From Tetmemena sp. SeJ-2015 (taxonomy: Eukaryota; Ciliophora; Spirotrichea; Sporadotrichida; Oxytrichidae): a stretch of 64,000 nt of DNA. The stretch spans positions 86,129 to 150,128 of the forward strand of contig JAJKFJ010022659.1 of the NCBI GenBank assembly GCA_027382625.1. The letters are read 5' to 3'. The first letter of the stretch is position 1, and every line of letters starts with the position of its first letter. The translations under genes and the position numbers were made by a program. Below the pieces are notes generated by a model. It did not search any database, had not been told where the DNA came from, and saw only the letters and a list, made by a program, of their open reading frames with translations. This document shows positions 10,903-22,483 of this stretch, piece after piece.

Positions 10903-11124
10903 TCAAATTGGTAGTTTTATTGAGAATTCTACAATTAAAGACTCTGCTGCTGCTCGTTCATATTCCTTAGTATTTCCTTGTATTCTCCTTCGATCCCACT
11001 TAGATTTAAATGGAATATAATGAAGATTATGCTTTGGTTGCTTAATTGTGCTAATTGAGCGGTTATTTAGGGCGTTAAAACCTGGAGATCCATTTAATAG
11101 CAGCATCTTTTTATTATCATCCAA
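10903..11124 (-). CDS. Small basic ORF, 73 residues
   Basis: The ORF runs from ATG to TGA and reads MDDNKKMLLLNGSPGFNALNNRS, then a basic segment (SKWDRRRIQGNTKEYERAAAES). It is not recognised. It may be a separate small gene or a 3' exon of the gene just upstream on the same strand, since about 130 bp of non-coding-looking sequence separates them. Confidence 0.4.
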   Translation of the reverse strand: MDDNKKMLLLNGSPGFNALNNRSISTIKQPKHNLHYIPFKSKWDRRRIQGNTKEYERAAAESLIVEFSIKLPI

Positions 11125-11255
11125 TTATCTTGCAATCAGAGAAAAGTTATTAAATTATTCCAAGATAATAAATGTAGAAGTACTTATTGAATCTCTCTTA
11201 AAGATCTAAGTCAAAGATTATGTATTTAAAATCACAAAATATACAAATATTAGCC

Positions 11256-12378
11256 TCAAGCAAATTTTAATTCAACTTAAAAGTAAATATTAACAATAGA
11301 ATGAGGGGATTGAATAATTGGAGTTTTGGATACTTTAATAGAGCGTAAGTTTGAGGGCGTCTTGAGTTATTTATGCTCAAAGAACTGCTTCTCATTCTTA
11401 CTTTCCTGGTGCCTAGCTATAAAACTCTTCACATCGCTCTTCAATGCAACATTTAAGCTATAAAATGTAGGGAAAATAAGTAGATAAGTTTCTATAAAAT
11501 TGTTCCTAGGCTTTAAAGTTGATGCATGCTGTCTCGAGTTATTCAGAGACTGGTATTCATTGATCTGGCTCTGCTAGAGAGAAGGTCTAACTCTAATTCT
11601 TCTAGCAGGGTTATCCATATTACCAATCATGCCAATTGAGGCATCAGCCTTTCTAAGAAGTGCATCGATGTCATCGAAATCATCCTCTAACATTCGCTAA
11701 GTTGTGGTAAAAGACTGCACTCTTACACTTTAAAGTATAAGTATAACTATAAACTTTCTACCTATGATTGCACATATGAGGGCCTGGGTCTCTATTATTC
11801 TTTGGGAGTCTCTAGCTTAAGAATCTCCCTCCTGTATAGCGTTGAAGGAGTATCTAACTCTAACGGGCGCTCACTGTGCGGTTTACTCTCAATAGCGGCT
11901 ACTTGAATATTCTGAATATCCTTAGAGTCAGGATTGCTCTGTGCTTGATTCTTCTGCTCCTCAGACACTACTATCTTAGCCGCATATGTCTTCTTCTTTC
12001 TCAGGTTTTGAAGATAAGAGGAGTTACTCTAAATCTTCGTTTTCATGAAATCGTTTACGGTATGCTTCTCACTCTGTACAGCAGTTTATAATTATCATAA
12101 GAATGAAAAGAAGGGAGAGTTTCCTGCTCTGAGTTTGAAAAATTTGACTTTATAGGCTTGATACTGCTGTCAGGTTTTGTTTATTTAGCTTGGATGGGGT
12201 CTACTGCTATCTATTATTCTTCTATATTATAAGACGACGACTATTCAACAATCGCATCTGTCTCACTTTGCTAGTCACTCATTGAAAATAGTTATTAAAT
12301 AGCAAAGGGCTTCACAATCCTTCGGATTTTACTTTGAAATGGAGCTTGATTTGTAGTCAGATTTTTTATCATCCTCAT
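11256..12378 (-). CDS. Hydrophilic protein of unknown function
   Basis: Coding stretches from 5' to 3' are a Q/E/D-rich N-terminus (MSDQQSETDAIVEQSSSYN), a basic middle (LRKKKTYAAKIVVSEEQK) and a segment with EDDFDDIDALLRKADASIGMIG, followed by RRIRVRPSLQQSQ. At least two frame changes need short excisions or introns, one near 12.08 kb and one near 11.73-11.77 kb. The start could be ATG 12376-12378 or the downstream ATG at 12280-12282. No family was recognised. Confidence 0.5.
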
Positions 12379-12391
12379 TATATTTTACTCA

Positions 12392-14484
12392 TCAAAATTA
12401 AAATTCTAAAAATACCAATAAAAAAGATATCAAAGATTAAAAATTAACCGTTATGTTTAAAATATGTGGAAACTGTGCCGAATTAATTGAAAAATAGTAA
12501 ATCTAAAATTGTTTTTCTTTTATAAATTAGAAGATAAAAAGTTTGCTTATATTTTGTCTTTCCTGATCATTTTCATTTCTAAGGGCTTGAGAATAATCTA
12601 AACCCTCATATTATTGCTATATTACGTCTGGAGAGGAAACTTTGCTGTATATTCTCTGCTATTAGCTGCTCTACTTGGCTGTTCTATCGATATCAGACTG
12701 CTTTAGTTTTATTGGAGCTACTTTTTTAGTTTAGTTTTCACTTACTCCCTCTTCCATTTTCATAGATGGGTTCTTAGAGCTTGTTTTTGAAGCATCTCTT
12801 GGAGATACTCTGGCAGAAGCAGATGAGGTTTTTATTTTATTTTTGGATAATGAAGATGATGATGCTCTTTAATTTAGCTATTATTTAATTTAAGAATCCT
12901 CTGGCTTTGGAAGCTGTTTAGTGCTCTATATCTCCTACTATTCTTATTAGATAGGGGATATCTTCTTATCTAGTTTGTACTTCAGTCTTTGAATCAAGTC
13001 GCTAACTCCATCGTAAACTATACTATTTTCTTAGAAAGTGGGTTCTTTATAAACAAAAAGCGAGACTATAAATTGTTCTTAGGATAAATGGAAGGAAGAG
13101 ATAGGATTTACAAGTTGTGTTTTAATTAGAGGGGGTTCCATTTTTGTTGTAATTTTAGATTCTGCTATCTGATTCTCACTAAAACAAAACATTTATTTAA
13201 GATAAGTAGGTAAATTTTCTTTTTTTTTATTTGGATGATACGCTTATCTCTTAGAGATTCTTATTTTTTAATTTTTGAGGGCGATTGTTTGGCTAGTTTA
13301 AAAAAAGCTGGAGGATCTTCGGTAGACTTATGCTCCCACTCAAGTCTGACTCCTCTATTTCATATTGCGAAACTTCATCCACATTTCTGTTATTCCAAAT
13401 AAGAAATTAAATTACGTTTTATCGTGATTAGGTAATTGATAAAGAGGAAAAATTAATTATTTATAGGTCTATTTATTGAAAGAGAAATATTTATTTATAA
13501 AATTTAATTACTAAATATAGGCAGTTACTTTTATAGCGTGATTTATAAATTTATGAGGTGCATCTTGGGGACTGCTCTCATCCGATTGTATTTATTAATC
13601 CGCTTAATATAAATTAAATGAGATTAATCGGATGGCCTCTTAATAATATTTTTATTTTTGGAGTCAGATCTCTCTCTAGTCAAAATATTTATTTGGATAA
13701 TACATTCCATAAATAAGATTCTGTTAATTTCTAGTTAAGTCTTGTTTTATAGCGGCAGCTGGGACTTATCTCAACTGCTTGAGAGATTGAGCCTTCTTCA
13801 AAATCTTACTTTTAAAAAAATGAATCTCGTTTTCATCGTGTCTCTTGCTGAATTTCTCCCTAATTTATGCAATCTTGGAGTGAGAGCGAGCTGAATTTGT
13901 AGCTGCTGCTATGCTTTTTGAGTTACTCTACTCAGTCTGGAAAAATGAATCATTCACAACAATTTTAATCTCTCAAAGGAAAAATTAATGTCTTCTAATA
14001 TTCACGCTAAATAAAAATGAAAATGATATTAATACTTAGATTGCTCGAGAGCTTTTTAGAGTAGAAAGAGAAATCCTCATTTTCATCAGAATTCTCTTCC
14101 ACTTAGTTTTTCTATTTGAACTGAATCTAGTGCTCCTTAAGGTTTTTATCTCATGCCTAGTCATTTTACTTAGGTGTTGTGCTCTATGAAGCTTTCATTT
14201 AATACTACTATAAGTAAAATTTAGTTTATAAGGAATTTGATGTGGATATGGCGGTGAGTTATTTGAAAGATTATTTATAGGTTGTCGCTGTTGTCTCATG
14301 ATTATTAATATTACAGAAATAATATTTTATAATAGGCGTTCGAATAAAGTTCAAACTAACTTCATCATCGACATCATATAGTGGTGCTACTTAAATCTCC
14401 TCTCAAACTCATCTAAACAGCTAGGTATTCACTTATAAGAGCAGTAAAATTAAGAGATTTAATATCACCAACTAACCTACTCAT
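12392..14484 (-). CDS. Low-complexity Ser/Gln-rich protein of unknown function
   Basis: The gene is a chain of coding segments. They begin MSRLVGDIKSLNF and include a Pro-rich part (NNSPPYPHQIPYKL), HSKIAQIREKFSKRHDENE, NQQNLIYGMYYPNKYFDQ, STEDPPAFFKLAKQSPSKIK and a last exon starting MFCFSENQIAESK. Two IESs (13338, 13594) are well supported; other frame breaks are unresolved, including one in an AG repeat near 13.67 kb. The last segment might instead be a separate gene starting at 13192. The stop is TGA at 12392-12394. No domain was recognised. Confidence 0.5.
13338..13348. other. IES, 11 bp, pointer ACTC (plus strand)
   Basis: ACTC at 13338 and 13349. Removal joins VSQYEIEE to WEHKSTEDPPAF. 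It is the second 11-bp case in the window. Confidence 0.65.
13594..13622. other. IES, 29 bp, pointer ATTAATC (plus strand)
   Basis: The 7-bp pointer lies at 13594 and 13623. Removal joins IIKRPSDQ to QIQSDESSPQDAPH. The flanks also form a 9-bp inverted repeat (CATCCGATT / AATCGGATG). Confidence 0.8.
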
Positions 14485-14646
14485 TATTCTATTTTTAATT
14501 TATTCACACAATTTTTTGAAAAAATTTTATTGCATGTTAAAAAAGGGATTCAATCTTTCTAAGTAGACCGATAATAAATTTTAACTTGAGTGAGATGTAT
14601 TCGTTGAATTTAAATTAAGAAATAATACAAAAAATCAGAGGAAGTA

Positions 14647-17193
14647 ATGGCTTTAAATTAGAGAGTTAGCTTTCAAGGTAACATATTTTAGATAGAGAGT
14701 GTGTGTGTTTAAATTAAAAATACTTTTAGGCTTAAACTAGATGGTAGCAAGTAAAGGACAGTCGCCTATAGTTGCTTCTACTACTATAAAAAATGGACAG
14801 GTTGTGCAGCTCCCACTCAGAATTATAAACTCTTTCGCTCATTTTTATATGGAATCCTATGTTTAAAATACTTTAAAGAAAATTAATACAATATTTTAAA
14901 AAAGAAAACTGACTTTTATCCCATTTTCTGGAATATAAAAAGACACTAATGCTTTTTATAGTTAATGGAAATGTTTGTGAATATGGTTTATCTTCTAAAA
15001 GCGAGGCTTAAAATGTGAAGAGCAACTCATTCTATAATAACGAGGAGCAGAGAGATATTTCTTAAAACTAAAGACAGTAGAGAAACCAAGCTGGAGCAGA
15101 AACTTTCAACAGTTTCAATTAATTTATAATCAGATAATTTAATCTAGATTTTTATTTTGAATTTTATTTTGTCAGTTACAGTTCATTCAATCAAAATTAG
15201 AGCAGAAATCCCAACTACAATTATGACTCTGAAAGTAAGCAGTATATCATTCTTATAAGGATTTAGAGTCCGAGCAGATAGTCAATGTGCTAGCAGGCTA
15301 AGGAATTAGCTTATTGACTCTGAGCGAAGACCCTTAAACTATTCAGCCTCATCACTAGTAGAATCAGCAAATTAATCAGGTTCAAGCTCAACAAAATGAA
15401 AGTGGTTACCATACTGAGATATTTTCTTGGGGCTCTGATTAGGCTGGATAGTTGGGTCTGGGATAAGGTCAAGTTGGAAAATCCTATTCTTTACCTAAGT
15501 ATTGCACTTACAATATAGCCATCAAGTAAATTGCTTGTGGGGATGAGCACGCTCTCTTTATTGCTAGTAAGACTATATTTGAATAAAGCTTTTAGGTGGT
15601 AACTTAGTCTATTCTATGGGTTCAAATCAATACGGTTAGCTTGGAATAGGTCCATCAGATGTTAAGCTGAGGAACTCGCCCATTCTAGTTGAGAGTTTAT
15701 GCAGAAAGAAACCTATTCAATAGCATGCGGCTCTTATCACTCTTTGCTATGCACAGACTAGGGAGAAGTCTTCTCTTGGGGATAGGAATATTTGCAGCTC
15801 TGGGAACTGGAAATCTAGACAACTAATTCACACCTTAGAGACTAAGTATAGCGGGAGAAAATAATCCAATTAGTTAAGTCTCAGCTGGAATGAGATTTTC
15901 AGCTTTCCTTGATTATAATGGTAGAGTTTTTGCCTGTGGTCAAAATGAGGCTGGTTAGTTAGGGACAGGAGAAAGGGAGCAAGAAGTATATCCTGTTGCG
16001 GTCAAAACTGTGAAGGATAAAATCAAAATGATAGCGTGTGGGTAAATGCACATGCTACTTCTCACAAGTAGCGGACATGTATTTTCTTGTGGAGCAAACA
16101 GCTTTGGTTAACTAGGATTGAATAATAAGAGAAACAGTCTCGTTCCTACCCTCATAGAAGACATCTCTCACATTCCCATGAGGCAAGTTGCAGCAGGCTC
16201 CTTCTCTGCTTCAGTTTCTCACGATTCAGGTGACTTATTCATATGGGGATCAGGTATCTTTGGAGAGTTTCTGACCCCTCACAGAGTCAAGACTATTCAA
16301 GGAGCGGTTGTTCAAGTTGATATTGGAAATCATTATGGAGTCGCTCTAAATAAAAACGGCCTGCTTTATAGTTGGGGCCACAATAATAATGGGGAATTGG
16401 GCCAAGGAGATTTAGAAGAAAGGCCTACTCCCCAAGTTTTGTCTTCTTTGAACGAGCGAAGGGTTACTTAAATAGCTTGTGGAAGAAATTTCTCAATAGC
16501 GCTAGGTTAAACTTTGAGAATAGGAGAACAGTCTAATCCAAGTAGAAACCAACAGCAGCAGATGATAATGGAATCAATGAATTCATTTTACAACAACACC
16601 TTCCATGAGAAGAGAGATCAACAAGACCCCTCTCGAGTGAACCCTCATCAGGCTAATTAGAGTTACTACAGTACTAACGACTAGCAGCATATCAAAAATT
16701 AGAAGCTGAGTTTTTATTTAGGAGAGTGTTTCAAACATCTAATACACAGATGAGTCTTTTGACTTGAGAAGGATTCCTATGGGAGCTCTCAGATGAAATC
16801 TTCTACCAAATCTAGTTCTAAAACGAAGAAGTCTGGTAGAAAAACTAAAGCCCTTCAAATAGCTAAGGCAAGGTAAAGCTTAAATAGTAGCACTCTCAAT
16901 CTTCAAATTTGAGCATCATGCATATGCTATAATAGAATCATAAGAAAAAGGACACACTTAGGAGGAATACTTCAAATTCACAAAATTACACTCCAATTAG
17001 ATCTCAATCCCCTATGAATAAATCTTCTAAGTCAAATGGAAGTAAATTGGAGTAGAATACTTAAAAATTAAATTATCTTCCGACTGTTCTATGCATGGAT
17101 AATAGTAGTACAACTAGTGCAAGAAGACAGAGTGCGCAATTGCTAAAATAGACATCATAATAACCACTGCCATCATCTACAACCAAAAACTGA
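14647..17193 (+). CDS. RCC1-repeat (beta-propeller) protein with low-complexity tails
   Basis: Several RCC1 repeats are visible: EIFSWGSDQAGQLGLGQGQVG, then CGDEHALFIA, SMGSNQYGQLGIG, CGSYHSLLCTDQGEVFSWG, ACGQNEAGQLGTGERE, GHVFSCGANSFGQLGLNN and YSWGHNNNGELGQGDLEERPTP. These would fold as a seven-bladed propeller; the partner (GTPase exchange or another) is unknown. The TAG/TAA codons in GQLG show the Gln code. Introns include one at about 15567-15595. The C-terminus is basic and Ser-rich. One IES (16708) and three 2-bp tandem duplications (15691, 16786, 16893) must be removed; another 2- or 5-bp break lies near 15780. The stop lies inside the first copy of the 17.1/17.5-kb duplication. Confidence 0.8.
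16708..16723. other. IES, 16 bp, pointer GAGT
   Basis: GAGT at 16708 and 16724. Removal joins HIKNQKLS to VSNIQYTDESFDL. Confidence 0.7.
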
Positions 17194-17235
17194 TGAGAAC
17201 TCCAAGTAAGCCAAAATTAATTCAATATATCGAGG
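17091..17235 (+). repeat. Partial duplication, copy A
   Basis: This stretch matches 17475-17617 closely over about 130 bp (blocks such as CAGAGTGCGCA, TGCTAAAATAGACA and ATATATCGAGGTGAGAACT). Relative to copy B it lacks one base after GCGCA, so it cannot code the same protein. Just after it, an 8-bp stem (TCGAGGTG / CACCTCGA, 8-nt loop) can form. Confidence 0.85.
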
Positions 17236-17474
17236 TGAGAACTGCCACCTCGACTTAGAATAATTAAGATCTCTAATTATCAAAAAACATTCTTAAAAGA
17301 AACATGGAGTTGACTTTCACTTCCTCCAAGAGTTCCTTGAACTTTATTAAAATATCTTATCACTTGCATTCATTTATCTCTGCTTTCTACAACCTACCTA
17401 ATTAACAACAATCGCAACCTATAAGTAAATTAATGAATAAATGAGAGATAATTTTTTCTTCCAAGTCGTTTGCC

Positions 17475-17617
17475 ATGGATAATTAAAAGAAGTCGACAGA
17501 GTGCGCACTTTGCTAAAATAGACACCATAATAACCACTGCCATCACTAACAACCAAAAACTGATGAGAATTCGAAGTAAGCCAAAATTAATTCAATATAT
17601 CGAGGTGAGAACTAATC
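17475..17617 (+). repeat. Partial duplication, copy B (intact)
   Basis: This copy forms the 5' end of the coiled-coil gene. It starts ATGGATAAT, as does copy A, and is open with TAA/TAG as Gln. Confidence 0.85.
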
Positions 17618-20558
17618 TACCAAAAAGATCTCTATTAAAAATTTTCTTAGAATGTTTTTAAGTCGAAGAGCAGGCCCAAAAAGTCGAGTTCTAAAATTTT
17701 GATAGGCTAAGGTTAGATTGCAAGTGACCCCTCAAGATACTTCACTTAGGATAATTTTCAAAGAGAGCCCTTTCAATAGATTTAGAATTTTCCGAACCAG
17801 CAGCAAAATCAGCCTATCATTCCAATAAGCAACAATTATCAAACTCAGTTCTAGAGATCATCATAGTTTGAAAAAGTCCCTCAAGAAAACTATTAATCCT
17901 AACCTGCACTTGGATAGACATAAATAATAGTTGATAACTCACAGCTGATTCAATAGCTGGTTTCTCTATCTTTAAATTTATGGATATTGCGAAATAGTTG
18001 CGAGAGGAGGTCGATTCACTTAAACAACAGTTGAGTAGGAACAGAGCAGACAAGTAAAGCCTTGAAGAGCAAATTAACTACGAACGCAACAGAGATAGTA
18101 AGCGGAGTCTTAAGCTATGGATTCGAGACTTTAGAACTAGTCTCTTTAGTCTTAGAATCAGTAACATTTCATATTATTCTGCTATTTTGAATGAAGACTT
18201 GAAGATAAACAATGAAAGGTTGTTGAGGGAGATAAACGAGTATAGAGAGATAAATATGGAGTTGATGAGCGACAAAGATAAAGCTATCTTGTTTGAAAGA
18301 AGAGCAGCTGAATTCGATAAGGAAACTTAGAGACTCAAGGTCATCAATCATGATAAATTTTATCTTGTCTTTCTCCCATTTTTTATTTGAAAGAGAGCAG
18401 GAAATTAAGTCACTCCACAACCAAATCCATGAGTTGGAAGTTCTAGTGGACAAAAAAAGAAGAGAACTAGTCTAAAATGAGGGGCTGATGGTGCAATATG
18501 GGGAGAATTTGAAAGAGCTAGAAATGCAGTTCTAAAGAAGAGAGGATGAGTTGTAGACCATGAAGGATTAGAACATTCTACACATTTATTATTTCTCTTT
18601 ATTCAACTGAAGTCATTACTTGATGAAGAGAGACAACTGAATGCAAGTGTAAAGCAGATTAAAATTGCATATGAAGAAGAGACGAATAGAAGAATCAATT
18701 GTGAGAGAGAGCTTGATAGGGCCAGAAACGAGTACTATGATGGAGAAGCTATCAAAAGCCAAGAGCTTGATAATCTGAGAAGAGCAGTTGAGGATCTTAA
18801 ATTTGAATAAAATCGTACATTTCATTATTAAGGATTTGCGATATCAGAGGGAGGACTCCCTTAAAATACTCAATATGAAAGATTTCACTTCAGTTCATTT
18901 ATGACTCTTTATGACTTATTATAAGATTAGGAGATCTCAAACTTGCAAAAAGATATAGAGCAACTTAGAGATATCTTGGACAAGTAAATTCAAGACGATG
19001 AGCAGTTGAAAGCTATAATAGAAGAGCTTGAGCAGAAGAATAGGAAATTAAATGACAAACTGAATGAGGTAATTTTCACTCATGCTGCCTAATACAAAGA
19101 GAAAACTATGAAGTCACTCAACAGACAAGAGAGCCCTGACAGAGCAAGCAGAATGAATAGATATGGAGTCAGTGAAGAGTAAATATAGCAGAAAAGGAAC
19201 GATGAATACGAATCAAATGAGAGGCAAAGGAGGGAAAGGCAAAAGGATATAGATTTGAGGCTTGGCTAAATGGAGATGTCCCTTAGAGATCTCCAGATCC
19301 ACTCTCAAATTATGAACTTTAGTTTTGATTACAGAGTGATGCAAGAGTTGCAAAAATTTGAGAACTCAAACCAGAAAAGCCCTCTACCTATAACTAGAGT
19401 CAATATAACCGCAGGTCCTTCTAATAAAAGTCCAGCTGATCCATAAGCAGCTTCAGATCCTAACTTTAACCCAAGAGGCAGAAAGGACAGGAATACTAGA
19501 AACTAGAAAATGATGAATGTAAATGAGCTCTTCCCATTCAATCAAAATGCAAGTGATTAAGCAAGGCACGACCCAAAAGACACCACTTAAAAGACTAATG
19601 AAAATTAGAATCGCTACTAATCCTCTCCATTAAGGTAGAAACTAGATCCTATTTTCAATAATATGGTTCATAACAACAACAAAGAGAGCAGACAAGAAAT
19701 TCAAAATCCCTTTACTAACTAGTCCTTTATGACTAACCAGAATAATTCGAGTAACACTACTCCTATAAGGCCTCACCAATTAGAGGCAAGAGACCTCTCT
19801 GAGTAAGATGCAAAGTTCAGAGAATACCAAGATAAGATGAAAAGCTCTTGCGAAAAGCTAGCAAACGTCCTGGGCTTAAATAACACTAAGAACCTAAGAC
19901 ATCAACCTTTGCAGTACTCAGAGTCTTCAAATTCTTAATAGAACCTTCACTAGCCTACTTTCATTACAGGCATAAATACCTCTGCCAATAAGAGGAATCT
20001 CTCATCTACTCCAAATGGGAATTACCTTAACAAGAGTGAAAGCAGAAGTAGAGACAGGGAGGATTCGATGCTAGCAACTGGCTAGTACCATGGATTGAGA
20101 AATAAATCAATCAGCAGCTATCCGAATCAGCAGCCAGGCTACAGCACCAATCCAAGCAATAACAATAGTCAACTCAGAAGCAAAGAAAGGAGAGAGGATG
20201 CAACCCCTTAGCATAACCAGTCACACCTAGAATCATTAGGAAAATTAAGGAGCTGAGCACCAACCTAGAATAACTCAGATGACTTCTGTAAATTTCACAT
20301 TTAATATCTTAATTTGGATTTTAGAGTATGATAAAGTAGAGCTTGCATGATCTGAGAACTAAACTTGATGTCATGAGAAAGGATAAAGAAGCAGTGGAGA
20401 ACGGCATTTTAGAGTATGAGGCTAAGAACTAATACAATTGATACCTGAAAGAGAGCTTAAGAGTTAATACCTCATAGCCATTAAATCTGAATGATCTTTA
20501 GTTTACAGTATTCTAAGTTGTAATCTATAAAAGTTTACTTATAATTTAAGAACTGAAC
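17475..20558 (+). CDS. Coiled-coil protein with N-terminal Cys/His motif
   Basis: The start lies in copy B of the duplication and reads MDNQKKSTECALCQNRHHNNHCHH, with a CxxC...HxxxCHH pattern that could bind zinc. A Q/N/S region follows, then long heptad-like coiled coils (IAKQLREEVDSLKQQLSRNR; ELEVLVDKKRRELVQNEG; LQKDIEQLRDILDKQIQDDE). A second Ser/Asn/Gln-rich half with NPRGRKDRN and a final helix (LHDLRTKLDVMRKDKEAVE) close it. IESs at 20266 and 20432 are needed at the 3' end; introns are likely near 18150, 18580 and 18820. The exact end is unsure; 20558 is the best TGA before the next gene. A centrosomal or ciliary scaffold is a guess from composition. Confidence 0.6.
20266..20321. other. 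IES, 56 bp, pointer TAGA
   Basis: TAGA at 20266 and 20322. Removal joins LRSQAPTQ to SMIKQSLHDLR. Confidence 0.7.
20432..20440. other. IES, 9 bp, pointer ATAC
   Basis: ATAC at 20432 and 20441. Together the 9 bp and the first base of the second pointer make an in-frame TGA; removal gives EYEAKNQ then YLKESLRVN. Confidence 0.55.
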
Positions 20559-20591
20559 TTTATAAATAATAATTATATTGAGAAAATATTA

Positions 20592-21731
20592 ATGAAGTCA
20601 AGTGTCATCTTCAATCGCTCTCAGAGACTGCTCCAAACAAGCATCAACGTACACTTATTTTCAGCTCATTTCTTTAGAGACTCAATAAATTTAAAAAGGG
20701 TTATGCTAAATAAGGATAAAAAATGTTTAACTTAAAACTCCTTATTTGATTGACCTATTAAGGAGTGAGGTTCTCTGGTGGACACGGCCATGGTCACGAC
20801 GAGCATCACGAGCACCATGAGAGAGTTCACTTGAAGTCCAGAAATACCTCCTTCGTGAAGCCAACCCAGCACGATCTTGATCACTAGATCGCCACCAAGC
20901 ACAACTGGCTCATCAAGCTTAACATGTGGATCTACACCAAGTGGCAACCTGATAGACACGATGTTATGAGCAACCTCAAGGTCAACAAACTCTCAGCTTT
21001 ATACTCCCATTTCTAATTGATATTATTTAAGCCTATTATTGGTTTGGTAACTTTGGCATGTAAGTCAACTAACTCCCTGTTCTAAACTCCTTCTTTAGCC
21101 TTCAAAACAAGCTTGTGCTTAGCCTTATTCGCTTCTTCATTGATGACTCCAGGAGCGTCTCAGCTAATCAAAGCTAGGGCTTAGGCGGTGGAGTGAAGTC
21201 CCACGAGAACGGAATTTTCTTGTACAAGAGTCCTCAAGCAGAAAACTTCATGAAAATGAGGTACTTCGACTACTTGGGCTTGACTGCTTTCACATACTGG
21301 GTCACTGGCTTCCACACTTTCGCCTTCATTCCTCTCGTCTACTACCTCATCCAAACTCCTACTACTCTCCCCCTCATCGCTAACTTCACCTTCCTTATAT
21401 CACATCACATAAAAATATCCTATTTCATTGATTGCTTCCATGCTGAGTTATTGCCTCACAGCGAGTAAGTAGTGTTCCACAAGACCTCTTTCTTCGGCGC
21501 AACTAGAAGAATCTACGCTGACATCAAGAACCTCGAGAAGGTAGATGCAGAGACTGTTCCCAGTAAGTTAAACTGAAAACCCCTTATTTCTGCATAGATA
21601 AATTCTTCTGGGCCTTCAACAAGTTCGACTCACAGATGGTGTTCAGAGACAGCGAGACCAGACAATACTTCGTGTTCGATAAGGACGGCCTCTGGAACAA
21701 GGCAGCACTCGACCACCCCCTACTCAACTGA
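20592..21731 (+). CDS. Probable mitochondrial membrane protein, ciliate-type
   Basis: The N-terminus (MKSSVIFNRSQRLLQTSINVH) looks like a mitochondrial presequence: basic, with Ser and no acids. After an intron comes VRFSGGHGHGHDEHHEHHER, a His-rich stretch. Next are NWLIKLNMWIYTKWQPDRHD and a membrane-prone part (TGFHTFAFIPLVYYLIQT), then a C-terminal domain ending FDKDGLWNKAALDHPLLN. An IES at 20995 and introns at 21060-21098 and about 21560-21594 are needed. It shares the FDKxGxW C-terminal block with the gene at 51959. A respiratory-chain accessory subunit is possible but inferred only. Confidence 0.6.
20995..21029. other. IES, 35 bp, pointer AGC
   Basis: AGC at 20995 and 21030. Removal joins NLKVNKLSA to YYWFGNFGILQNK across the following intron. 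Confidence 0.68.
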
Positions 21732-21879
21732 AAACACCCAGGGTTGCATACTACTACTTTAATGCTAAAACTAGCAGACAAGTTAGAGTATTAGCACCTG
21801 TTGTATTTAAACTAATAGTTATTTAAAAGCACAAACATTAAAATTATACCATTAAATTATTAAATAAAGAAGAACAAGA

Positions 21880-22435
21880 ATGGAAGATAACTCCATCAGC
21901 AGAACATCAACTTTAGATAGTAATAGTTGCAGTATCTTTTGTGACTTATTTATAACTTGTCAGATGTGGAATGGAAAAGCTTCTAAGATGAACAGGACTT
22001 GCAGACCATCATTGCCCTTATTGAAAAAGAATTGTCAGAGCCCTACCCCATCTATACCTACAGATGCTTTGCACAACTCTACCCTTAATACACCTTCATG
22101 GCGTTCTATTAAGGCAAATGCATCGGCTGTATGTGACTAAGCTTGACTGGCATTCAAAGCATCAAGGAATGGGTCCAAGAAGACTAAGAGGTTATATTGC
22201 TATGCTTGCAGTAGATCCCAACTGTAGAAGAATAGGTCTTGGCAGGTAGCTAGTTCAGAAGGCAATTGATAAAATGAGAGAAGATGGAGCAGATGAGGTC
22301 ATTTTAGAGGCAGAGATAACAAACACGAGTGCTCTCAAGCTATACGAGTCATTTGGATTTTTCAGAGATAAAAGACTATTGAGTTACTACCTAAATGGCA
22401 ATGATGCTTACAAGTTAAAGCTCCTTTTTAAGTGA
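21880..22435 (+). CDS. NAA30: N-alpha-acetyltransferase, NatC catalytic subunit
   Basis: The GNAT fold is evident: [37 protein letters not shown], then [20 protein letters not shown] with the acetyl-CoA loop (RxxGxG-like), [20 protein letters not shown] and [20 protein letters not shown]. These match NAA30/MAK3, which acetylates N-terminal Met before a hydrophobic residue, with NAA35 and NAA38. An intron lies at 21932-21963 (32 nt). A 2-bp TG duplication at 22132-22135 breaks the frame between CIGCM and TKLDWHSK; deleting one TG restores the expected sequence. At about 170 residues it is short, as for the bare catalytic domain. Confidence 0.92.
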
Positions 22436-22483
22436 AAATTAAGGCTAGTGACACATATTTAAGACTTATTTAAAGCAAACTAT

